Assembly (NCBI RefSeq): GCF_026627425.1
Contig: NZ_JAPNLH010000013.1
Location: 55,294 to 119,293 of the forward strand
Length of the DNA stretch: 64,000 nt
From: Arthrobacter endolithicus
Lineage (GTDB): Bacteria > Actinomycetota > Actinomycetes > Actinomycetales > Micrococcaceae
Direction: 5' to 3'
In this document: positions 26,248 to 33,624 of the stretch, piece after piece
Layout: the number at the start of each line of letters is the position of its first letter
Numbering within the stretch: the first letter of the stretch is position 1
Notes under the pieces: model-generated
Told to the model about the DNA's origin: nothing
The model's input: the letters and a program-made list of their open reading frames with translations, nothing else
Databases searched by the model: none
Position numbers and translations under genes: made by a program

Positions 26248-27792
26248 TTAATAAGCGCCAACCGGATTTTTGAGCATCCTCGCGGTGCGCCAGAGAATAA
26301 TAAGATCGCCGGCGAGAGACCAGTTTTCGACGTAATACAGGTCCAGCCGAACGCTGTCCTGCCAATTCAGGGCCGAACGCCCGTTGATTTGCCACATTCC
26401 CGTCAGGCCCGGTTTGATGTAAAGCCGACGATGGACACGGTCCTTGTATCCGTCCACTTCGCGCTGCAGTGGGGGCCTGGGGCCCACCAGGCTCATGTCG
26501 CCGCGCAGCACGTTCCAGAGCTGGGGAAGTTCATCAAGTGAATACCGCCGCAGCCATTGGCCGGCCCGTGTCACGCGCGGATCATCCTGCATCTTGAACA
26601 ACACACCCGCGCCCTCGTTGCGCTCAAGGAGGCCGTCGAGCTCATCTTCCGCGGTCACGACCATCGAGCGGAATTTGAAAATCACAAATTTTTCTCCGGC
26701 GCGGCCGATCCGTTCCTGACGGAAGAGAACCGGACCCGGGCTGTCACGGTGGATCAGTACCGCGAGCACGAGGAAAATGGGGGCGAGGACCAGCAACGCG
26801 GAAGCGGAGAGAACCACGTCCAACAAACGCTTGACCACGTGCTTTGCTCCTGCGTACTGCGGAAGTTCCACATGCATTAGCGGTAGTCCCTCCACGGGAC
26901 GGGAGTGGATGCGGGGTCCGGCCACGTTTGTCAGTCCGGTGGCGAGGACAAGTTCGGTTCGGGATTCCTCGAGCCGCCAGCCCAGCTTCTGCACGTAGCT
27001 GCTGCCCCGCTTGAGCGGACCCGCCACGATGACCGCATCTGCTTCAAACCGGCGGACCGCGTCCACCACAGAATCGATGGTGGACACGACCGGTACCGCA
27101 GTCGAGCCGGCAATGACGCTCAAGCGAGAGTCGCTGCTGGGCAGAGCCGCACCCACCACCTGGTAAGCGGCGCCTGATTTCTTGTGAATCTGGTTTATGA
27201 CGTAACGGACATCTCTGTGCCGGCCCAGCACGATGACTCGGGAAAGGTAGTGGCCGAAGGCGCGCTGGCGCATCAGCCAGCGCCTTAGCGCCCAGCGTGA
27301 CAGGATGAGTCCAACCACCCCCAACGGAACGGCGAGGGCGAAGTAGCCTCTGGCAATATCTACCTTGAAAACCAGGAAAGTGATGGCCAGCAGTCCCAGC
27401 AGCGTTGTCGTAGCGCTGATAACCCGCTTATATTCATCCGAACCAGTTCCCACTACGCGCGCATCCCGGCTGCCGTAGACACCGAGCACCAGCATCCACG
27501 CCGCCGCTATCGCCAGCGAGAGGAATCCGTAGCCGATTCCTGACTGACCAACGCTGACGTCGATATCCCTGAAACCGAAGCGGCCTATCTGGGCTGCTAA
27601 GGAAACGGCGACCAAGACGGTCGCATCACTGATGCACAAAAGCGTGTGATACTTCGTAGCCCATTGCTCACCGGAGCGGACCGTGGCGGCTGCTGACCGT
27701 GGATGTGCCGAACGGTTCGCCGGGTAGTAGCGCGCCGGTGACCGCAGGTCTACGCCGGCGCCGAGGGAAGCCGAGTCGTCAAGGGGGCTCAT
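26248..27792 (-). CDS. Polyprenyl-phosphate sugar-1-phosphate transferase (priming enzyme, WbaP/WcaJ type)
   Basis: The 514-residue protein begins with about four or five membrane helices (40-165), then a CoA-binding-like Rossmann part (RVIVLGRHRDVRYV), a further helix near 330 and the C-terminal catalytic domain: SPGPVLFRQERIGRAGE, FKFRSMV, DDPRVTRAGQWLRRYSLDELPQLWNVLRGDMSLVGPRP-type sequence and KPGLTGMWQINGRS. This enzyme class transfers a hexose-1-phosphate to undecaprenyl phosphate and starts repeat-unit assembly. It is the first gene of the minus-strand operon, followed 43 bases later by cysQ. It is the only priming transferase in the window, so it may also serve locus 2. Confidence 0.92.
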   Translation of the reverse strand: MSPLDDSASLGAGVDLRSPARYYPANRSAHPRSAAATVRSGEQWATKYHTLLCISDATVLVAVSLAAQIGRFGFRDIDVSVGQSGIGYGFLSLAIAAAWMLVLGVYGSRDARVVGTGSDEYKRVISATTTLLGLLAITFLVFKVDIARGYFALAVPLGVVGLILSRWALRRWLMRQRAFGHYLSRVIVLGRHRDVRYVINQIHKKSGAAYQVVGAALPSSDSRLSVIAGSTAVPVVSTIDSVVDAVRRFEADAVIVAGPLKRGSSYVQKLGWRLEESRTELVLATGLTNVAGPRIHSRPVEGLPLMHVELPQYAGAKHVVKRLLDVVLSASALLVLAPIFLVLAVLIHRDSPGPVLFRQERIGRAGEKFVIFKFRSMVVTAEDELDGLLERNEGAGVLFKMQDDPRVTRAGQWLRRYSLDELPQLWNVLRGDMSLVGPRPPLQREVDGYKDRVHRRLYIKPGLTGMWQINGRSALNWQDSVRLDLYYVENWSLAGDLIILWRTARMLKNPVGAY

Positions 27793-28242
27793 GCGAGGTG
27801 CCCTCCGGTTTCGCGGCTAAAGCGGCCCGGGAGAACAACAGCGAGGGTAACCCGGGCGGGAGTAAGGGGGACCGACGACGGCTGGGGGGAAGTCTTGGTC
27901 TCAGAAGACTCCACCGCCGCCGGCCCCGAATGTGGGGCCCGCAGATTACTGTGCGAGCGAAGCTGCAGTGCAGCCGATGGGACAAGTTGGGCGGTTGAAG
28001 ATAAGCACATAATTCGAGACCTGCTTCGTACCCGGTAGGTGGTTGAGCGGATACCCCAACGCTATTTGCGACGTTCCTGCAGGGCACGAGTATCCGCTAC
28101 GCGACTTCATTCCCGTGCCTACCGGCCTTTTGCGGCCGGATACCTTGTCGTGGACTTGGCTGAGGATGCGGGACTACTTGGTACAGGACGCGATTACTCC
28201 TTACCCGATGAGCGCCCTACGCCTGTGCATACGCACGGGTGG
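27793..28242. promoter_or_regulatory. Divergent intergenic region between priming transferase operon and TSUP/cysC operon
   Basis: About 450 bases without a convincing gene. It must hold promoters for both directions. A short inverted repeat GGCCCC-GAATGT-GGGGCC lies near 27921-27940, and a GGTAGGT element near 28035 loosely recalls the CAGGTA boxes at 13.6 kb. I cannot fix a -35/-10 pair with confidence. An in-frame extension of the permease gene runs back to 28039 but has no signal peptide-like or membrane character. Confidence 0.35.
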
Positions 28243-29232
28243 ATGGCAAAATTTTTGTTTATGGACTTCATGGTCGTAGTAGCAGCCTTTCTAGTGGCCA
28301 TAGTCGTCGGATTGACGGGCATGGGCGGCGGAGCCCTCATGACACCGGTTCTGGTATTGGTCTTCGGCGTCCCGCCGCTCGCTGCAGTGTCAAGCGACCT
28401 GGTGGCAAGCGCCGTGATGAAGCCGATCGGATCGGTCGTCCACCTTCGCCGCAAGACTGTGAATCTTCAACTGGTCAAATGGCTGGCGCTGGGCTCGGTG
28501 CCGGCAGCGTTTTGCGGCGTGCTGGTCCTCAAGGCGCTAGGTCCGGGTGCGGCCGTCCAAGAGGGAGTCAAACTCGCTCTCGGCTGCGCACTGCTGTTGG
28601 CCGCCGTCCTGCTGGTTGTGCGTTCGTATCTGCGGCTGGCAGAGCGCGCGCGGAGCCGGAACGGAAAAGGTCCCAAGCCCCCGCAGGACCGCCCCTTCGT
28701 CCTGGCGCGTCCGTTGCCGACCGTGCTGCTCGGCGCCATCGGCGGTCTCGTCGTGGGAATGACCTCGGTAGGTTCCGGCTCGATCATCATCATCGGGCTG
28801 ATGATGATTTATCCCGGGCTCAAGGCAAGCCAGCTGGTAGGCACAGATCTGGTTCAGGCCGTGCCTCTGGTGGCTGCGGCCGCAATCAGCCACTCATTTT
28901 TCGGTGACCTGGATCTCGCCCTCACACTGCCTCTGGTTCTGGGGAGCATCCCGGGCGTCTATTTGGGAGCGCAGCTGTCCAGCCGGCTCTCCGGCGGGTT
29001 CATACGTCGGGCTCTGGCGTTTGTCCTGCTCGCATCCGCATTGAAAATGCTGGGATTGGACAATATACCGACGGCAATAATTCTCGGCGCTGCCCTGTTG
29101 GTGGCGCCGGCCCTGTGGATGTTCATCCGCAGATACAACGGTCTTCCGGCTCTGGCGGTCACCGAGCACCGGCTGCGCCAAAGTGCGGCTGTCAACGCAG
29201 AACATGCCCTACCCAATGGGGGATCAAAATGA
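28243..29232 (+). CDS. TSUP (TauE/SafE) family membrane permease, probable sulfate/sulfur-anion transporter
   Basis: ATG 28243 is chosen because the preceding 68 in-frame residues are hydrophilic, while from here the first helix begins at once (MDFMVVVAAFLVAIVVGLTGMGGGALMTPVLV). The ribosome site (GGGTGG) is poor, so the start is uncertain. The 329-residue protein shows the two-fold repeat of this family: GLTGMGGGALMTP and GMTSVGSGSIIIIGLM, each ahead of a re-entrant loop, with about eight or nine helices. Members move sulfite, sulfate, thiosulfate, taurine-derived or sulfoacetate anions. Its coupling (ATGA overlap) to an APS-kinase gene suggests it brings in sulfate for activation. Confidence 0.85.
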   Translation: MAKFLFMDFMVVVAAFLVAIVVGLTGMGGGALMTPVLVLVFGVPPLAAVSSDLVASAVMKPIGSVVHLRRKTVNLQLVKWLALGSVPAAFCGVLVLKALGPGAAVQEGVKLALGCALLLAAVLLVVRSYLRLAERARSRNGKGPKPPQDRPFVLARPLPTVLLGAIGGLVVGMTSVGSGSIIIIGLMMIYPGLKASQLVGTDLVQAVPLVAAAAISHSFFGDLDLALTLPLVLGSIPGVYLGAQLSSRLSGGFIRRALAFVLLASALKMLGLDNIPTAIILGAALLVAPALWMFIRRYNGLPALAVTEHRLRQSAAVNAEHALPNGGSK

Positions 29233-30557
29233 GCAGTTGGATCGGCGCCGACCAAATACCGGTGCACGCCTTGGCCGGACCCGCGCTGGATGAGTTGGAG
29301 CTGCTGCTCGGCGGGTTGCTGGCGCCGGCTCACGGCTACGCTCTCCCGAACGGGGCACCCGGCAGCAGGACGGATGTCTTTACCCTGGCGGTACCGTCAA
29401 GCACCGGAGAAAAGGCACGAACCGGCGGCCTGCTGTTCCTCACCGACCCGGACGGGACACCGTTGGCCCGGCTCACGGTCACCGCGTCACTGCACGCCCC
29501 AAGGGCAGTGATCTACCTGGCCGGCGAGCTGGCTGCCGTGCGCCCGGCCGAGCACCCCCCGGCCAGGGAACTGCGGTTGACCGGCCCGTTGCCAAAGCTG
29601 GAAGGACGCCGCACCCTCCTGGCCGCCTTTTCCGCACAACCCGAGGCCGCGCAGATGGCCATGACCGCAGCTACAGCCCGACGGGAAAACGCCGATATCT
29701 GCTTCGTTGCCGTTTGCGGTTCCCAGCCGCACGGGCGCTACTCGGTCACTGCTCTGTTGAACAGTCTGGAACAGTGCGCTGCCCAGCTTCCCGATGCGTC
29801 GGTCGGACTGCTGATCATGCCTGCCCCTGTGGATGCTCCCGACCGGCAGGGCCGTCGACTGCGCAACCATGTGCTCGCGAACTTGAACGCGGACCTGACG
29901 CTTGACTTTACCGAACTAAATGAACCCCCGAAAGGCAGCCATAAGCTGCCATCCGAGGGCTCGGGCCAAGGCACCGTCGTCTTCCTGACCGGGCTCTCCG
30001 GCTCTGGGAAGTCGACCATTGCGCGCGCACTGACAGCCCATCTGCAGGAACGGGCGGGCCGTCCGGTGACGTTGCTGGACGGGGACGATGTCCGCAGGCT
30101 CCTCTCCTCCGGCCTGGGGTTCAGCATGGACGACAGGGAGACCAATATCCGCCGCGTCGGCTGGGTGGCATCGCTCATCGCCGGATCCGGAGGAATTGCC
30201 GTCTGCGCCCCGATTGCCCCCTTTGATGCCACTCGACGCGAGGCCCGCGCCATGGCTGAGAAGGTTGGGACGTTTTTGCTCGTCCATGTTTCCACGCCGC
30301 TGCAGATATGTGAGCAGCGCGACAGGAAAGGCCTGTACGCCCGGGCGCGGGCCGGCAGTTTGCCGGACTTCACCGGAATCGATTCGCCGTACGAAGTCCC
30401 CGAAGACGCCGACGTCGTCATTGACGCCGGGTGCACCAGCGTTCAGCAGGCAGTGGAACAGATCTGGGCGGAGATGAACCCGGGTGCGTTACCGGAGCCG
30501 GACGCTGTGGAGGCCTGGGGTGTCGCCCCAGGCCTCCACCTTTCCATGGCCCGGTGA
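29229..30557 (+). CDS. cysC: APS kinase with N-terminal ATP-sulfurylase-like region
   Basis: The C-terminal part (about 245-425) is a full APS kinase: GLSGSGKST P-loop (255-263), LLDGDDVRRLLSSGLGF, RRVGWVASLIA and CAPIAPFDATRREARA, and a CysC-type KGLYARARAGSLPDFTGID. It phosphorylates APS to PAPS, the sulfate donor. The first ~230 residues recall the PUA-like and catalytic regions of bacterial Sat (LFLTDPDGTPLARLTV; GPLPKLEGRR), but the catalytic QxRNPxH and matching GRDH motifs are absent. ATP sulfurylase activity by this part is thus unlikely and would come from CysDN. The ATGA overlap with the TSUP gene shows co-translation. A strong hairpin lies within the last codons. Confidence 0.9.
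   Translation: MSSWIGADQIPVHALAGPALDELELLLGGLLAPAHGYALPNGAPGSRTDVFTLAVPSSTGEKARTGGLLFLTDPDGTPLARLTVTASLHAPRAVIYLAGELAAVRPAEHPPARELRLTGPLPKLEGRRTLLAAFSAQPEAAQMAMTAATARRENADICFVAVCGSQPHGRYSVTALLNSLEQCAAQLPDASVGLLIMPAPVDAPDRQGRRLRNHVLANLNADLTLDFTELNEPPKGSHKLPSEGSGQGTVVFLTGLSGSGKSTIARALTAHLQERAGRPVTLLDGDDVRRLLSSGLGFSMDDRETNIRRVGWVASLIAGSGGIAVCAPIAPFDATRREARAMAEKVGTFLLVHVSTPLQICEQRDRKGLYARARAGSLPDFTGIDSPYEVPEDADVVIDAGCTSVQQAVEQIWAEMNPGALPEPDAVEAWGVAPGLHLSMAR
30507..30539. terminator. 14-bp perfect hairpin inside the cysC 3' end
   Basis: GTGGAGGCCTGGGG (30507-30520), loop TGTCG, CCCCAGGCCTCCAC (30526-30539). The stem is coding for the last residues of the APS kinase and lies 43 bases before the end of the convergent regulator gene. 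It is a likely bidirectional terminator, although no long T run follows. Confidence 0.75.
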
Positions 30558-30581
30558 CTACCGGCTTCCTTCCGGCCCGGC

Positions 30582-33296
30582 TCAGACAAAGGTGCCTTTT
30601 AGCTCCGCTCTGGAGGTGACCTGGAGCTTTCCATAGATCTGGTACAGGTGTCCTTCGACCGTCCTGACGGAAATGTGCATCTTAGCCGCGATTGCACGGT
30701 TGCTGACGCCTGCCGCAGCCCAGGCCGCGACTTCCTGTTCCCGTGCTGTGAGAGCCTCGCCGTCTTCGTTGGATCGCTTGATGGAAGCGAGCTTCTCCAG
30801 ACTCCCGCGAATAATCTGCTGAGCAGCCCTCATCTGATTGCGGTCTACGGCGTCAGCAGCAAACTTTAGCGCCGAGCGGGCGGCATCACGAGCGAACAGA
30901 TCGTCACCGCAGTTGGCCGCCACCTCCGCAACCGTCGTCAACACGGCTGCATCCATGGCCAGTAATCCGGTTCCGTACTCTTTGCATTGCACTGCAAACG
31001 GTCCGTCAATACCCGACGCCACGTCAATCAGGCGCTGTGCCCCAGTGGCGCTGCCAAGGCGGACTGCCGCACTAACAAAGAGGAGTTCGGTAGACGTTGC
31101 CTGACACCGGCGCTCCTGATCGGCAAGGCTGAACAGCCGCACAATAGCCTTTTCCTTTGAGGCCAGCTCCGCGGTAGCCAGCACTTGAAAGTACGCGCAC
31201 GCGCTTGCCAGCATCCGTGATAGCGGGCCCGTAGGAGTGTTGCCTTCGTTCAGGTACTGCAGGGCGCGGTCATTGTCACCCTGTAGCGCGTACGCATACG
31301 CCACAGCGGCACCGGCAAGTGCCGACGTGCCGTCAGGATCCAGCTGGCGAAGCTGACTGGCTGCCGGCAACAGATGCTCCAGGGCCTGCTGCGTGCGGCC
31401 ACGATAGGCAAAAAGCAATCCCTCACCAAGTTCGCCAAATGCCGCGGCACGTGCACCGGTGAAGGTACAGGAGTACATTGCCACGTCCCGAACAGCCCGT
31501 GCCGGTGCTGCAGAACCGGTCAAAATGGCAAGCAGTATGGCCGAGTCTGCAACGTCCCAGCAGGCCGGAAGTATGCCGTCCTCGGCAGTCTGCGCGCTCA
31601 TTTCGCGGGCGAGCCTGACGGCTTGCGTTTGCCGCCCCGTCAGCATCTGCGCCTTGCAGAGCAGTCTTCCTGCATGTCCTCGTCGGTCCGGGCGGCCCCC
31701 TGCCCCCTGAATTCTGACCAGCTCAGCCGTAAATTCCAGGTACCGTCCCGCGTGGATAGCCAGCTCCGCACGCGCCAGGACCAGATCCTCGTAAAGACCA
31801 GCAAGGCTCAGTGGATCCACGCCTTCCCGGCCCCGGGCGAGCTGGGCAGCCACCCCGTCGAGGATTGCCTGCGGATTCGGTTGCTGCGTGTCCGAGCCGC
31901 CGGCAAGCCTGGCGCGCAGGAGTTGCAGCTCAACCCACCGGTCCAGCGGTAGATGGTCCGCATCCAGGTCTGAGGCGGAAAGCACCCTGCGGGCTGCCTC
32001 CGTCTGGCCGAGCGCTATGAGTGCATGAGCCTCTACCCCCAGCGCCTCTAACCGATTACCGCGGTCGCGGAGAACACCGACAAGACTCAGGGCAGTCTCA
32101 GGGTTGCCGCTGGCATTTGCCAGCCGGGCCGCCCGCAGAGCCGATTCCGGCGCCAGCGCCAGTCCGCAGCTCACGGACCATACGGCCATGGACAATTCCT
32201 CGACCTCAAGTACATCCGTCGCAGCCATAACTGCGGCAACGTCGCGATGGAGGTCCCTACTTCTTCCCACCGGCACTTGTCTGCGGAGGATGTGGCCGAT
32301 CAGACGGTTGGCGATTCTCACACGGGACGGCTCGCCTTTGGTGATGTCCAAATAACCGCGTTGCTGAAGTGTATTAATGGCCAGCGGATCACTGACGCCC
32401 AGCAGATGGTCCAGAGTCAGCCCCCCGGCGAGCGCCAGGACATCCATGACCAGACATTCCTGAGCTGAGAACGAGTTGAGCGAGGTCATCACGGTATCCG
32501 CGACGGCGGCACTGTATTCAAAAGGCTTACCGCTGAGGACCCATATACCATCCTGCTGCACGATGGTCTGCAACGCTATTTGTTCAGGAAGCAGGACCTC
32601 CGCGAAGCGTGGATTCCCGCCACTGGCTTCCCACATTGCCTCGGACAGCGCCCGCGAAACCTTCGCATCGAGCGCGGTGACAAGCCACTGTGCCGTTTCA
32701 TCCGCGGTGAACGGTAAGACTTCAATCCTGCGCACCAGGCCGTCCTTCCACAGCCCAACTACCCCACCGGGGACCCTCGCCAAATCCTCACATGCAGCCA
32801 GCAACCGCACGGTGCCATTTGCGGTCAGCTGGCTGACTATCAGGGCCGTCTGTTCGTCCAGGTATTGAGCGTTATCCACGCACAGGACGATGCTGCGTCC
32901 GTGCGCCTTGTTGCGCAACAATGTGGTCAGTCCGCGCAAAACCGCCAAAGGGTTACCGACCGCGTCTTCATCCAGCTCGTTGAGCAGCGAGCTTAGGGCA
33001 CCGTACGGTATGTCTGCAGCCATCGTGTTGCCCCGTATTTGGACAAGCTGCACATTCTCGCCCAGCTGGGCTATCGCTTTTCGAGCGAGGAACGTCTTTC
33101 CGGCTCCGTATTCCCCAACAAGAATCACCCCGCATTTGCTGCCATCATTTAAGACCGTCACAATATCTTCGACGAGTACTTGCCGATAAAATGAGGAATT
33201 TTCGATCTTTCGGCCGATACTTCTGAATAGCGAATCGCGTGAAATTGAATTGCCCGCGACGGCAATACCCGAATGCAGCATTTTTGAGACCTTCAT
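30582..33296 (-). CDS. LAL-type LuxR-family transcriptional regulator 1
   Basis: A 904-residue protein. An ATPase module lies at the N-terminus: LVGEYGAGKTF Walker A near 58-68 and SIVLCVDNAQYLDE Walker B near 135-148. A long helical, TPR-like middle follows, and a C-terminal LuxR helix-turn-helix (LTAREQEVAAWAAAG, SNRAIAAKMHISVRTVEGHL) covers about 835-895. LAL regulators (MalT type) bind ATP and a small inducer and activate transcription. The start is ambiguous: ATG 33296 has a weak ribosome site, and ATG 33281 has AAGG 8 bases upstream. It is the last of three consecutive paralogues on this strand, but a 328-base gap separates it from the second. Confidence 0.88.
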   Translation of the reverse strand: MKVSKMLHSGIAVAGNSISRDSLFRSIGRKIENSSFYRQVLVEDIVTVLNDGSKCGVILVGEYGAGKTFLARKAIAQLGENVQLVQIRGNTMAADIPYGALSSLLNELDEDAVGNPLAVLRGLTTLLRNKAHGRSIVLCVDNAQYLDEQTALIVSQLTANGTVRLLAACEDLARVPGGVVGLWKDGLVRRIEVLPFTADETAQWLVTALDAKVSRALSEAMWEASGGNPRFAEVLLPEQIALQTIVQQDGIWVLSGKPFEYSAAVADTVMTSLNSFSAQECLVMDVLALAGGLTLDHLLGVSDPLAINTLQQRGYLDITKGEPSRVRIANRLIGHILRRQVPVGRSRDLHRDVAAVMAATDVLEVEELSMAVWSVSCGLALAPESALRAARLANASGNPETALSLVGVLRDRGNRLEALGVEAHALIALGQTEAARRVLSASDLDADHLPLDRWVELQLLRARLAGGSDTQQPNPQAILDGVAAQLARGREGVDPLSLAGLYEDLVLARAELAIHAGRYLEFTAELVRIQGAGGRPDRRGHAGRLLCKAQMLTGRQTQAVRLAREMSAQTAEDGILPACWDVADSAILLAILTGSAAPARAVRDVAMYSCTFTGARAAAFGELGEGLLFAYRGRTQQALEHLLPAASQLRQLDPDGTSALAGAAVAYAYALQGDNDRALQYLNEGNTPTGPLSRMLASACAYFQVLATAELASKEKAIVRLFSLADQERRCQATSTELLFVSAAVRLGSATGAQRLIDVASGIDGPFAVQCKEYGTGLLAMDAAVLTTVAEVAANCGDDLFARDAARSALKFAADAVDRNQMRAAQQIIRGSLEKLASIKRSNEDGEALTAREQEVAAWAAAGVSNRAIAAKMHISVRTVEGHLYQIYGKLQVTSRAELKGTFV

Positions 33297-33484
33297 ATCC
33301 AGTTGGCGGTGTATCTAAACCAAACTTACGAAAGTCCTTCTTGCATGGCACGAGTGGAAGGTACTCTATTTCCCAGTGTTCTCACAGAATTCCCGGTACG
33401 GGTGTACTCAGTATTCTGCGGGTTCCGGCGGCCTGACGGGTAAGTAGTGCTGAGCGGCCGCAGCGTTCTCGATAGTGGGCCACC
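33297..33484. promoter_or_regulatory. Upstream region of LAL regulator 1
   Basis: The gap upstream of LAL regulator 1 contains a palindrome CCCGGTACGGG near 33393 and several GGTA/TACC elements (for example aaggtactc near 33358 and gggtaagtag near 33440). No gene is seen. It probably contains the promoter for regulator 1, but I cannot assign -35/-10 boxes. Confidence 0.3.
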
Positions 33485-33613
33485 CTAAGCTCTGGTCCTG
33501 TGAAAGTCGAGATCGGCGACCTCGCCTACCACGACTTTTCGGTCGGGCATCTTGACCACGATGACGGTCGCGGCGCCGGCGCACCAGATACGGTAAGCCG
33601 CCGAGCGGGGCAT
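33485..33613 (-). CDS. Possible small protein (42 aa)
   Basis: An ATG at 33613, 11 bases after the stop of LAL regulator 2 and preceded by AGGGA, opens a 42-codon frame (MPRSAAYRIWCAGAATVIVV at the start). It has a hydrophobic central stretch (residues 11-20) followed by KMPDRKVVVGEVADLDFH. I do not recognise it. It could be a genuine small downstream gene or the relic of a longer protein. Nothing beyond the ribosome site and position supports it. Confidence 0.3.
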   Translation of the reverse strand: MPRSAAYRIWCAGAATVIVVKMPDRKVVVGEVADLDFHRTRA

Positions 33614-33624
33614 GAATCCCTGGG

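Noticed and set aside
28039..28242. N-terminal 68-residue extension of the TSUP permease
   Set aside because: Hydrophilic, Arg-rich and without family resemblance. The membrane protein proper begins at about 28243.
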